A stretch of DNA of 64,000 nucleotides. Origin: Atherix ibis. Taxonomy: Eukaryota; Arthropoda; Insecta; Diptera; Athericidae. Numbering within the stretch: the stretch's first letter is position 1; each line of letters opens with the position of its first letter. Position numbers and translations under genes: made by a program. Location of the stretch: assembly GCA_958298945.1 (NCBI GenBank), contig OY282610.1:53265667-53329666 (forward strand), in the 5' to 3' direction. The notes beneath the pieces were generated by a model. The model worked only from the letters and a program-made list of their open reading frames with translations, was not told where the DNA came from and made no database searches. Below, piece by piece: positions 13,796 to 24,239 of the stretch.

Positions 13796-15430
13796 TTGCC
13801 TGAAAGTGCACAATCATACCCCAAACAAACATCTCCAAAAAGCACCATTTTCATAGAGAAAAACAAATTTTAAGAGAAAGTGGACTCAGTGTAATAATTG
13901 TTGCCTCCTATTTTTTGAGAAAACTGGGTGCCTGGTGTAAAAATTGGATTTTCGTGAATATTGTCACAAATTTTCGAATTTTTGTGGTTTTTTGCATATC
14001 TTTAGGTGGTCAATTTATTTTGCTTTCAGTAAATAAAAAATTTAATTTTAGGCAATTTTTTTTTAATAGTGCTCACAAAAATTTATTCTGAAAGGATATT
14101 CCTTTTTCGATCAGGATAATATGGATCTAGAAGGCTATGTTAAAGTGTATGTAATGAAACCATGAAACAAATTGCCATTTTTATCCAAAAAAGCAAACTT
14201 TATTTTTAAAAAAATACAGCGAACTTTAGGTAATTTTTTTAAAACGCCTGGAAAAAATTTTCCTGTAAGGACTTTTTTAGTCCGATCAGGATAATAAGAA
14301 TAATTATTAGTTTCATATATGTATGCGCATTAACATGCGCATACATATATATGAAACTAATAATTTTCGAAAAAATTTCCTTTTTCATAGAAAAATAGAA
14401 ATTTAAAAAAAAATTTAATGATCTTTTGGCAAATTTTTCTCAAAACTCCCACCGAAATTTATCGTGACATGTCATTTTCCTTCCAATCATTATATTAAGA
14501 GTCATAGAAGGTTTGCCTGAAAGTGTGCAATGACACCACAAAATAAATTCTAAAAAACCTTAATTTTTATACAAAAAAAACGAATTTTAATAAAGAAAAC
14601 AATTAATTTTATGAATTTTTTCTCAAAATCACCAACAAAAATTTATCCAGAAAGGATATTCTCATTCTAATCGAGAAAATATGTATTGGAGAAGCTTTGC
14701 CTGAAAGTACGCAATGACACCATAAAAACAATTCTAAAAACCTTAATTTGTATACAAAAAAAAACGAATTTTAAGAAAGAAAACTATAAATTTTATGAAT
14801 TTTTTCTCAAAATCACCAACAAAAATTTATCCAGAAAGGATATTCTCATTCCAATCGAGAAAATATGTATTGGAGAAGCTTTGCCTGAAAGTACGCAATG
14901 ACACCATAAAAACAATTCTAAAAACCTTAATTTGTATACAAAAAAAAACGAATTTTAGGAAAGAAAACTATAAATTTTATGAATTTTTTCTCAAAATCAC
15001 CAACAAAAATTTATCCAGAAAGGATATTCTCATTCCAATCGAGAAAATATGCATTGGAGAAGCTTTGCCTAAAAGTACGCAATGACACCATAAAAACCGT
15101 TCTAAAAACCTTAATTTTTATACAAAAAAAACGAATTTTAAGAAAGAAAACCATAAATTTTATGAATTTTTTCTCAAAATCACCAACAAAAATTTATCCA
15201 GAAATGATATTCTCATTCCAATCGAGAAAATATGCATTGGAGAAGCTTTGCCTGAAAGTACGCAATGACACCATAAAAACAATTCTAAAAACCTTAATTT
15301 TTATACAAAAAAAATGAATTTTAAGAAAGAAAACCATAAATTTTATGAATTTTTTCTCAAAACCACCAACAAAAATTTATCCAGAAAGAATTTTATCATT
15401 CCAATGAGAATAATATGAATTGGAGAAGCT
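13796..15430 (+). repeat. HOR unit 9 (1635 bp, n=4 plus fold-back insertion)
   Basis: It is about 13 bp longer than a normal n=4 unit because D3 carries the inverted insertion at 14302-14365. D1 has ccaaaaagcaccatt. D3 has catatatg instead of catatg, and the T run after aggtaa is short. Confidence 0.9.
14302..14365. repeat. Fold-back inverted repeat in D3 (near-perfect arms, 6-bp loop)
   Basis: The left arm is 14302-14329, the loop ttaaca is 14330-14335 and the right arm is 14336-14365. The right arm is the reverse complement of the left, with one extra ta in its catatatatg part. In other units taacat is followed by cattaaacaaattttcg. Here the inverted copy replaces about 15 bp and normal sequence resumes at ttttcg. 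This is the footprint of a template switch onto the strand's own newly made sequence. Confidence 0.92.
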
Positions 15431-16683
15431 TTGCCTGAAAGTGCACAATCATACCCCAAACAAACATCTCCAAAAAACCACCATTTTCATAGAGAAAACA
15501 AATTTTAAGAGAAAGTGGACTCAGTGTAATAATTGTTGCCTACTATTTTTTGAGAAAACTGGGTGCCTGGTGTAAAAATTGGATTTTCGTGAATATTGTC
15601 ACAAATTTTCGAATTTTTGTGGTTTTTTGCATATCTTTAGGTGGTCAATTTATTTTGCTTTCAGTAAATAAAAAATTTAATTTTAGGCAATTTTTTTTTA
15701 ATAGTGCTCACAAAAATTTATTCTGAAAGGATAATCTTTTTTCGATCAGGATAATATGGATCTAGTAGGCTATGTTAAAGTGTATGTAATGAAACCATGA
15801 AACAAATTGCCATTTTTATCCAAAAAAGCAAACTTTATTTTTAAAAAAATACAGCGAACTTTAGGTATTTTTTTTTAAAACGCCTGGAAAAAATTTTCCT
15901 GTAAGGACTTTTTTAGTCCGATCAGGATAATAAGAATAATTATTAGTTTCACATATGTATGCGCATTAACATCATTAAACAAATTTTCGAAAAAATTTCC
16001 TTTTTCATAGAAAAATAGAAATTTAAAAACAAATTTAATGATCTTTTGGCAAATTTTTCTCAAAACTCCCACCGAAATTTATCGTGACATGTCATTTTCC
16101 TTCCAATCATTATATTAAGAGTCATAGAAGGTTTGCCTGAAAGTGTGCAATGACACCACAAAATAAATTCTAAAAAACCTTAATTTTTATACAAAAAAAA
16201 AGAATTTTAATAAAGAAAACAATTAATTTTATGAATTTTTTCTCAAAATCACCAACAAAAATTTATCCAGAAAGGATATTCTCATTCCAATCGAGAAAAT
16301 ATGTATTGGAGAAGCTTTGCCTGAAAGTACGCAATGACACCATAAAAACAATTCTAAAAACCTTAATTTGTATACAAAAAAAAACGAATTTTAGGAAAGA
16401 AAACTATAAATTTTATGAATTTTTTCTCAAAATCACCAACAAAAATTTATCCAGAAAGGATATTCTCATTCCAATCGAGAAAATATGCATTGGAGAAGCT
16501 TTGCCTAAAAGTACGCAATGACACCATAAAAACAATTCTAAAAACCTTAATTTTTATACAAAAAAAATGAATTTTAAGAAAGAAAACCATAAATTTTATG
16601 AATTTTTTCTCAAAACCACCAACAAAAATTTATCCAGAAAGAATTTTCTCATTCCAATGAGAATAATATGAATTGGAGAAGCT
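15431..16683 (+). repeat. HOR unit 10 (1253 bp, n=2)
   Basis: Private changes: gttgcctactatttt in the spacer, gataatcttttttcg and gatctagtagg in D2 (the XbaI site is lost), and ttaaaaacaaattt in D3. D1 lacks one a in gagaaaacaaatt. Confidence 0.9.
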
Positions 16684-18122
16684 TTGCCTGAAAGTGCACA
16701 ATCATACCCCAAATAAACATCTCCAAAAAACCACTATTTTCATAGAGAAAAACAAATTTTAAGAGAAAGTGGACTCAGTGTAATAATTGTTGCCTCCTAT
16801 TTTTTGAGAAAACTGGGTGCCTGGTGTAAAAATTGGATTTTCGTGAATATTGTCACAAATTTTCGAATTTTTGTGGTTTTTTGCATATCTTTAGGTGGTC
16901 AATTTATTTTGCTTTCAGTAAATAAAAAATTTAATTTTAGGCAATTTTTTTTTAATAGTGCTCACAAAAATTTATTCTGAAAGGATATTCCTTTTTCGAT
17001 CAGGATAATATGGATCTAGAAGGCTATGTTAAAGTGTATGTAATGAAACCATGAAACAAATTGCCATTTTTATCCAAAAAAGCAAACTTTATTTTTAAAA
17101 AAATACAGCGAACTTTAGGTATTTTTTTTTAAAACGCCTGGAAAAAATTTTCCTGTAAGGACTTTTTTAGTCCGATCAGGATAATAAGAATAATTATTAG
17201 TTTCACATATGTATGCGCATTAACATCATTAAACAAATTTTCGAAAAAATTTCCTTTTTCATAGAAAAATAGAAATTTAAAAAAAAATTTAATGATCTTT
17301 TGGCAAATTTTTCTCAAAACTCCCACCGAAATTTATCGTGACATGTCATTTTCCTTCCAATCATTATATTAAGAGTCATAGAAGGTTTGCCTGAAAGTGT
17401 GCAATGACACCACAAAATAAATTCTAAAAAACCTTAATTTTTATACAAAAAAAAACGAATTTTAATAAAGAAAACAATTAATTTTATGAATTTTTTCTCA
17501 AAATCACCAACAAAAATTTATCCAGAAAGGATATTCTCATTCCAATCGAGAAAATATGTATTGGAGAAGCTTTGCCTGAAAGTACGCAATGACACCATAA
17601 AAACAATTTTAAAAACCTTAATTTGTATACAAAAAAAAAACGAATTTTAGGAAAGAAAACTATAAATTTTATGAATTTTTTCTCAAAATCACCAACAAAA
17701 ATTTATCCAGAAAGGATATTCTCATTCCAATCGAGAAAATATGCATTGGAGAAGCTTTGCCTAAAAGTACGCAATGACACCATAAAAACCGTTCTAAAAA
17801 CCTTAATTTTTATACAAAAAAAACGAATTTTAAGAAAGAAAACCATAAATTTTATGAATTTTTTCTCAAAATCACCAACAAAAATTTATCCAGAAATGAT
17901 ATTCTCATTCCAATCGAGAAAATATGCATTGGAGAAGCTTTGCCTGAAAGTACGCAATGACACCATAAAAACAATTATAAAAACCTTAATTTTTATACAA
18001 AAAAAATGAATTTTAAGAAAGAAAACCATAAATTTTATGAATTTTTTCTCAAAACCACCAACAAAAATTTATCCAGAAAGAATTTTCTCATTCCAATGAG
18101 AATAATATGAATTGGAGAAGCT
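16684..18122 (+). repeat. HOR unit 11 (1439 bp, n=3)
   Basis: D1 has ccccaaataaac and ccactattttc. The terminal Cc monomer has acaattataaaaacc, a change found again in the terminal C of unit 14. That links this unit to the 18-24 kb amplification. Confidence 0.9.
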
Positions 18123-18222
18123 TTGCCTGAAAGTGCACAATCATACCCCAAACAAACATCTCCAAAAAACCACCATTTTCATAGAGAAAAACAAATTTTA
18201 AGAGAAAGTGGACTCAGTGTAA
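18039..18222 (+). repeat. Reference D1 monomer
   Basis: First monomer of the divergent core. It starts like a C monomer (gaattttttctcaaaacc) but has gaattttctc instead of ggatattctc, then aatgagaataatatg, and a private tail from gtgcacaatcatacccc through aaaccaccattttcatag. Similarity to C fades near 18210-18222. It keeps the HindIII site (aagctt) found in C monomers. The landmark used here to delimit units lies 84 bp into it. Confidence 0.9.
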
Positions 18223-18379
18223 TAATTGTTGCCTCCTATTTTTTGAGAAAACTGGGTGCCTGGTGTAAAAATTGGATTTTCGTGAATATTGTCACAAATT
18301 TTCGAATTTTTGTGGTTTTTTGCATATCTTTAGGTGGTCAATTTATTTTGCTTTCAGTAAATAAAAAATTTAATTTTAG
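18223..18379 (+). repeat. Reference core spacer (about 157 bp, not monomer-like)
   Basis: The segment between D1 and D2 carries the most distinctive, relatively G-rich words of the unit (gagaaaactgggtgcctgg, ctttaggtggtcaattta). I cannot align it convincingly to the monomer on either strand. It is present once in every unit and well conserved. It may be a very old diverged monomer, shorter than the rest, or a foreign insertion captured before the HOR amplified. It contains an imperfect 22-bp dyad at 18293-18314. Confidence 0.8.
18293..18314. repeat. Imperfect 22-bp dyad in the core spacer
   Basis: The segment has outer arms cacaaa and tttgtg around a central ttcgaa; 9 of 11 position pairs are complementary. 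The same word recurs in most spacers. It could be a symmetric protein-binding site or merely an AT-rich coincidence. Confidence 0.55.
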
Positions 18380-18555
18380 GCAATTTTTTTTTAATAGTGC
18401 TCACAAAAATTTATTCTGAAAGGATATTCCTTTTTCGATCAGGATAATATGGATCTAGAAGGCTATGTTAAAGTGTATGTAATGAAACCATGAAACAAAT
18501 TGCCATTTTTATCCAAAAAAGCAAACTTTATTTTTAAAAAAATACAGCGAACTTT
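18380..18555 (+). repeat. Reference D2 monomer
   Basis: A divergent monomer of about 176 bp, still alignable to C through ctcacaaaaatttattctg, gaaaggatattcc and the stretch around tatgtaatgaaaccatgaa. The HindIII position has changed (agaaggctatg). It carries an XbaI site (tctaga) in ggatctagaagg, so that enzyme should cut about once per HOR. Confidence 0.85.
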
Positions 18556-18741
18556 AGGTATTTTTTTTTTAAAACGCCTGGAAAAAATTTTCCTGTAAGG
18601 ACTTTTTTAGTCCGATCAGGATAATAAGAATAATTATTAGTTTCACATATGTATGCGCATTAACATCATTAAACAAATTTTCGAAAAAATTTCCTTTTTC
18701 ATAGAAAAATAGAAATTTAAAAAAAAATTTAATGATCTTTT
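18556..18741 (+). repeat. Reference D3 monomer, rich in short dyads
   Basis: The most diverged monomer. It is recognisable by its phase and by gaaaaaattttcctgtaagg and gtccgatcaggataat. Five short inverted repeats crowd into 18580-18660: ggaaaaaattttcc (6 of 7 pairs), ggact-ttttt-agtcc, aataattatt, acatatgt and atgcgcat. It carries an NdeI site (catatg) that is lost where the variant catatatg occurs. The fold-back at 14.3 kb arose in this monomer. Confidence 0.85.
18580..18660. other. Cluster of five short dyad symmetries in D3
   Basis: Imperfect ggaaaaaattttcc lies at 18580-18593, a 5-bp stem with a five-T loop (ggact/agtcc) at 18599-18613, aataattatt at 18629-18638, acatatgt at 18645-18652 and atgcgcat at 18653-18660. 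The cluster is repeated in nearly every unit. Such clusters can favour hairpins or cruciforms; no function is shown here. Confidence 0.75.
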
Positions 18742-18926
18742 GGCAAATTTTTCTCAAAACTCCCACCGAAATTTATCGTGACATGTCATTTTCCTTCCAA
18801 TCATTATATAAAGAGTCATAGAAGGTTTGCCTGAAAGTGTGCAATGACACCACAAAATAAATTCTAAAAAACCTTAATTTTTATACAAAAAAAACGAATT
18901 TTAATAAAGAAAACAATTAATTTTAT
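18742..18926 (+). repeat. Reference D4 monomer
   Basis: Monomer of about 184 bp that starts ggcaaatttttctcaaaac and contains gtgacatgtcattttcc. It has aaggtttgcctgaaagtgtg where C has aagctttgcctgaaagtacg, so the HindIII site is missing. Its last third (aaccttaatttttatac, aataaagaaaacaattaatt) is almost identical to C. That makes it the usual place where D4/C exchange has occurred. Confidence 0.88.
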
Positions 18927-19110
18927 GAATTTTTTCTCAAAATCACCAACAAAAATTTATCCAGAAAAGATATTCTCATTCCAATCGAGAAAATATGTAT
19001 TGGAGAAGCTTTGCCTGAAAGTACGCAATGACACCATGAAAACAATTCTAAAAACCTTAATTTGTATACAAAAAAAAACGAATTTTAAGAAAGAAAACTA
19101 TAAATTTTAT
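18927..19110 (+). repeat. Reference C monomer, type Cb (184 bp)
   Basis: First C monomer after D4: tatgtattggagaagctttg, acaattct, then ttgtatac and a 9-A run. The 184-bp length shifts the reading frame by one from one monomer to the next. This copy has the private changes agaaaagatattc and accatgaaaac that mark the 18-24 kb amplification. Confidence 0.88.
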
Positions 19111-19293
19111 GAATTTTTTTCAAAATCACCAACAAAAATTTATCCAGAAAGGATATTCTCATTCCAATCGAAAAAATATGTATTGGAGAAGCTTTGCCTG
19201 AAAGTACGCAATGACACCATAAAGCAATTCTAAAAACCTTCATTTGTATACACAAAAAAAACGAATTTTAGGAAAGAAAACTATAAATTTTAT
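19111..19293 (+). repeat. Reference C monomer, second Cb (183 bp)
   Basis: Cb-type monomer with small deletions relative to its neighbours: gaatttttttcaaaatc, and accataaagcaattct for accataaaaacaattct. It also has the private word cttcatttgtatacac. These are diagnostic for the copies at 20.5, 22.0 and 23.6 kb. Confidence 0.88.
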
Positions 19294-19476
19294 GAATTTT
19301 TTCTCAAAATCACCAACAAAAATTTATCCAGAAAGGATATTCTCATTCCAATCGAGAAAATATGCATTGGAGAAGCTTTGCCTAAAAGTACGCAATGACA
19401 CCATAAAAACCGTTCTAAAAACCTTAATTTTTATACAAAAAAAATGAATTTTAAGAAAGAAAACCATAAATTTTAT
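19294..19476 (+). repeat. Reference C monomer, type Ca/terminal (183 bp)
   Basis: It has tatgcattggagaagctttg, cctaaaagtacg, accgttct and tttttatac. In this unit it is the last C before D1, and its 3' end carries the terminal tail (aaaaaaatgaattttaag). At 183 bp it is exactly 61 codons and contains no stop in one frame. Confidence 0.88.
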
Positions 19477-19560
19477 GAATTTTTTCTCAAAACCACCAAC
19501 AAAAATTTATCCAGAAAGAATTTTCTCATTCCAATGAGAATAATATGAATTGGAGAAGCT

Positions 19561-20997
19561 TTGCCTGAAAGTGCACAATCATACCCCAAACAAACATCTC
19601 CAAAAAACCACCATTTTCATAGAGAAAAACAAATTTTAAGAGAAAGTGGACTCAGTGTAATAATTGTTGCCTCCTATTTTTTGAGAAAACTGGGTGCCTG
19701 GTGTAAAAATTGGATTTTCGTGAATATTGTCACAAATTTTCGAATTTTTGTGGTTTTTTGCATATCTTTAGGTGGTCAATTTATTTTGCTTTCAGTAAAT
19801 AAAAAATTTAATTTTAGGCAATTTTTTTTTAATAGTGCTCACAAAAATTTATTCTGAAAGGATATTCCTTTTTCGATCAGGATAATATGGATCTAGAAGG
19901 CTATGTTAAAGTGTATGTAATGAAACCATGAAACAAATTGCCATTTTTATCCAAAAAAGCAAACTTTATTTTTAAAAAAATACAGCGAACTTTAGGTATT
20001 TTTTTTTAAAACGCCTGGAAAAAATTTTCCTGTAAGGACTTTTTTAGTCCGATCAGGATAATAAGAATAATTATTAGTTTCACATATGTATGCGCATTAA
20101 CATCATTAAACAAATTTTCGAAAAAATTTCCTTTTTCATAGAAAAATAGAAATTTAAAAAAAAATTTAATGATCTTTTGGCAAATTTTTCTCAAAACTCC
20201 CACCGAAATTTATCGTGACATGTCATTTTCCTTCCAATCATTATATAAAGAGTCATAGAAGGTTTGCCTGAAAGTGTGCAATGACACCACAAAATAAATT
20301 CTAAAAAACCTTAATTTTTATACAAAAAAAACGAATTTTAATAAAGAAAACAATTAATTTTATGAATTTTTTCTCAAAATCACCAACAAAAATTTATCCA
20401 GAAAAGATATTCTCATTCCAATCGAGAAAATATGTATTGGAGAAGCTTTGCCTGAAAGTACGCAATGACACCATGAAAACAATTCTAAAAACCTTAATTT
20501 GTATACAAAAAAAAACGAATTTTAAGAAAGAAAACTATAAATTTTATGAATTTTTTTCAAAATCACCAACAAAAATTTATCCAGAAAGGATATTCTCATT
20601 CCAATCGAAAAAATATGTATTGGAGAAGCTTTGCCTGAAAGTACGCAATGACACCATAAAGCAATTCTAAAAACCTTCATTTGTATACACAAAAAAAACG
20701 AATTTTAGGAAAGAAAACTATAAATTTTATGAATTTTTTCTCAAAATCACCAACAAAAATTTATCCAGAAAGGATATTCTCATTCCAATCGAGAAAATAT
20801 GCATTGGAGAAGCTTTGCCTAAAAGTACGCAATGACACCATAAAAACCGTTCTAAAAACCTTAATTTTTATACAAAAAAAATGAATTTTAAGAAAGAAAA
20901 CCATAAATTTTATGAATTTTTTCTCAAAACCACCAACAAAAATTTATCCAGAAAGAATTTTCTCATTCCAATGAGAATAATATGAATTGGAGAAGCT
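19561..20997 (+). repeat. HOR unit 13 (1437 bp, n=3), amplification copy 2
   Basis: It appears identical to units 12 and 14 across D4 and the first three C monomers. Matching landmarks are exactly 1437 bp apart (18925, 20362, 21799). Confidence 0.93.
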
Positions 20998-22617
20998 TTG
21001 CCTGAAAGTGCACAATCATACCCCAAACAAACATCTCCAAAAAACCACCATTTTCATAGAGAAAAACAAATTTTAAGAGAAAGTGGACTCAGTGTAATAA
21101 TTGTTGCCTCCTATTTTTTGAGAAAACTGGGTGCCTGGTGTAAAAATTGGATTTTCGTGAATATTGTCACAAATTTTCGAATTTTTGTGGTTTTTTGCAT
21201 ATCTTTAGGTGGTCAATTTATTTTGCTTTCAGTAAATAAAAAATTTAATTTTAGGCAATTTTTTTTTAATAGTGCTCACAAAAATTTATTCTGAAAGGAT
21301 ATTCCTTTTTCGATCAGGATAATATGGATCTAGAAGGCTATGTTAAAGTGTATGTAATGAAACCATGAAACAAATTGCCATTTTTATCCAAAAAAGCAAA
21401 CTTTATTTTTAAAAAAATACAGCGAACTTTAGGTATTTTTTTTTAAAACGCCTGGAAAAAATTTTCCTGTAAGGACTTTTTTAGTCCGATCAGGATAATA
21501 AGAATAATTATTAGTTTCACATATGTATGCGCATTAACATCATTAAACAAATTTTCGAAAAAATTTCCTTTTTCATAGAAAAATAGAAATTTAAAAAAAA
21601 ATTTAATGATCTTTTGGCAAATTTTTCTCAAAACTCCCACCGAAATTTATCGTGACATGTCATTTTCCTTCCAATCATTATATAAAGAGTCATAGAAGGT
21701 TTGCCTGAAAGTGTGCAATGACACCACAAAATAAATTCTAAAAAACCTTAATTTTTATACAAAAAAAACGAATTTTAATAAAGAAAACAATTAATTTTAT
21801 GAATTTTTTCTCAAAATCACCAACAAAAATTTATCCAGAAAAGATATTCTCATTCCAATCGAGAAAATATGTATTGGAGAAGCTTTGCCTGAAAGTACGC
21901 AATGACACCATGAAAACAATTCTAAAAACCTTAATTTGTATACAAAAAAAAACGAATTTTAAGAAAGAAAACTATAAATTTTATGAATTTTTTTCAAAAT
22001 CACCAACAAAAATTTATCCAGAAAGGATATTCTCATTCCAATCGAAAAAATATGTATTGGAGAAGCTTTGCCTGAAAGTACGCAATGACACCATAAAGCA
22101 ATTCTAAAAACCTTCATTTGTATACACAAAAAAAACGAATTTTAGGAAAGAAAACTATAAATTTTATGAATTTTTTCTCAAAATCACCAACAAAAATTTA
22201 TCCAGAAAGGATATTCTCATTCCAATCGAGAAAATATGCATTGGAGAAGCTTTGCCTAAAAGTACGCAATGACACCATAAAAACCGTTCTAAAAACCTTA
22301 ATTTTTATACAAAAAAAACGAATTTTAAGAAAGAAAACCATAAATTTTATGAATTTTTTCTCAAAATCACCAACAAAAATTTATCCAGAAATGATATTCT
22401 CATTCCAATCGAGAAAATATGCATTGGAGAAGCTTTGCCTGAAAGTACGCAATGACACCATAAAAACAATTATAAAAACCTTAATTTTTATACAAAAAAA
22501 ATGAATTTTAAGAAAGAAAACCATAAATTTTATGAATTTTTTCTCAAAACCACCAACAAAAATTTATCCAGAAAGAATTTTCTCATTCCAATGAGAATAA
22601 TATGAATTGGAGAAGCT
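20998..22617 (+). repeat. HOR unit 14 (1620 bp, n=4), amplification copy 3
   Basis: It has the same core and C1-C3 as units 12 and 13, with an added terminal Cc carrying acaattataaaaacc as in unit 11. Units 12 and 13 therefore differ from unit 14 by gain or loss of exactly one monomer. Confidence 0.93.
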
Positions 22618-24239
22618 TTGCCTGAAAGTGCACAATCATACCCCAAACAAACATCTCCAAAAAACCACCATTTTCATAGAGAAAAACAAATTTTAAGAGA
22701 AAGTGGACTCAGTGTAATAATTGTTGCCTCCTATTTTTTGAGAAAACTGGGTGCCTGGTGTAAAAATTGGATTTTCGTGAATATTGTCACAAATTTTCGA
22801 ATTTTTGTGGTTTTTTGCATATCTTTAGGTGGTCAATTTATTTTGCTTTCAGTAAATAAAAAATTTAATTTTAGGCAATTTTTTTTTAATAGTGCTCACA
22901 AAAATTTATTCTGAAAGGATATTCCTTTTTCGATCAGGATAATATGGATCTAGAAGGCTATGTTAAAGTGTATGTAATGAAACCATGAAACAAATTGCCA
23001 TTTTTATCCAAAAAAGCAAACTTTATTTTTAAAAAAATACAGCGAACTTTAGGTATTTTTTTTTAAAACGCCTGGAAAAAATTTTCCTGTAAGGACTTTT
23101 TTAGTCCGATCAGGATAATAAGAATAATTATTAGTTTCACATATGTATGCGCATTAACATCATTAAACAAATTTTCGAAAAAATTTCCTTTTTCATAGAA
23201 AAATAGAAATTTAAAAAAAAATTTAATGATCTTTTGGCAAATTTTTCTCAAAACTCCCACCGAAATTTATCGTGACATGTCATTTTCCTTCCAATCATTA
23301 TATAAAGAGTCATAGAAGGTTTGCCTGAAAGTGTGCAATGACACCACAAAATAAATTCTAAAAAACCTTAATTTTTATACAAAAAAAAACGAATTTTAAT
23401 AAAGAAAACAATTAATTTTATGAATTTTTTCTCAAAATCACCAACAAAAATTTATCCAGAAAAGATATTCTCATTCCAATCGAGAAAATATGTATTGGAG
23501 AAGCTTTGCCTGAAAGTACGCAATGACACCATGAAAACAATTCTAAAAACCTTAATTTGTATACAAAAAAAAACGAATTTTAAGAAAGAAAACTATAAAT
23601 TTTATGAATTTTTTTCAAAATCACCAACAAAAATTTATCCAGAAAGGATATTCTCATTCCAATCGAAAAAATATGTATTGGAGAAGCTTTGCCTGAAAGT
23701 ACGCAATGACACCATAAAGCAATTCTAAAAACCTTCATTTGTATACACAAAAAAAACGAATTTTAGGAAAGAAAACTATAAATTTTATGAATTTTTTCTC
23801 AAAATCACCAACAAAAATTTATCCAGAAAGGATATTCTCATTCCAATCGAGAAAATATGCATTGGAGAAGCTTTGCCTAAAAGTACGCAATGACACCATA
23901 AAAACCGTTCTAAAAACCTTAATTTTTATACAAAAAAAAACGAATTTTAAGAAAGAAAACCATAAATTTTATGAATTTTTTCTCAAAATCACCAACAAAA
24001 ATTTATCCAGAAATGATATTCTCATTCCAATCGAGAAAATATGCATTGGAGAAGCTTTGCCTGAAAGTACGCAATGACACCATAAAAACAATTCTAAAAA
24101 CCTTAATTTTTATACAAAAAAAATGAATTTTAAGAAAGAAAACCATAAATTTTATGAATTTTTTCTCAAAACCACCAACAAAAATTTATCCAGAAAGAAT
24201 TTTCTCATTCCAATGAGAATAATATGAATTGGAGAAGCT
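22618..24239 (+). repeat. HOR unit 15 (1622 bp, n=4), amplification copy 4
   Basis: It has the diagnostic tatataaagagtc and C1-C2 changes, but its terminal Cc has the ordinary acaattct. It therefore marks the right edge of the recent amplification. Confidence 0.92.

Larger units (their letters stand above)
18123..19560 (+). repeat. HOR unit 12 (1438 bp, n=3), amplification copy 1
   Basis: First of four units with tatataaagagtc in D4 and the same three C monomers (agaaaagatattc, accatgaaaac, accataaagcaattc). The only difference I noticed from unit 13 is a longer T run in D3 (10 instead of 9). Confidence 0.93.
18925..23728 (+). repeat. Recent tandem amplification, 1437-bp step
   Basis: The block of three C monomers with private changes recurs at 18925, 20362, 21799 and 23420. 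The first two steps are exactly 1437 bp; the last is 1621 bp because one monomer is added. I noticed almost no differences among the first three copies, so this is the youngest expansion in the window or an assembly duplicate. Confidence 0.92.

Noticed and set aside
14302..14365. Inverted repeat as transposon ends
   Set aside because: Both arms are D3 sequence, there is no internal element (6-bp loop) and no target-site duplication.
18123..18419. Recurrent 98-residue frame beginning in D1 and running through the spacer into D2, present in most units
   Set aside because: It starts at TTG rather than ATG, has no family resemblance I recognise, and is broken by stops in units 3, 4 and 30 with no sign of selection. 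Its repetition only reflects homogenisation of the core.
18599..18613. ggact-ttttt-agtcc hairpin as a transcription terminator
   Set aside because: The stem is only 5 bp, no gene lies upstream and the context is a eukaryote-like satellite. It is better described as one member of the D3 dyad cluster.
18569..18766. Recurrent 65-residue minus-strand frame across D4/D3, with a hydrophobic look
   Set aside because: It starts at GTG, its phenylalanine and lysine richness comes from T and A runs, and single-base indels alter it in several units. This is an AT-rich satellite artefact.
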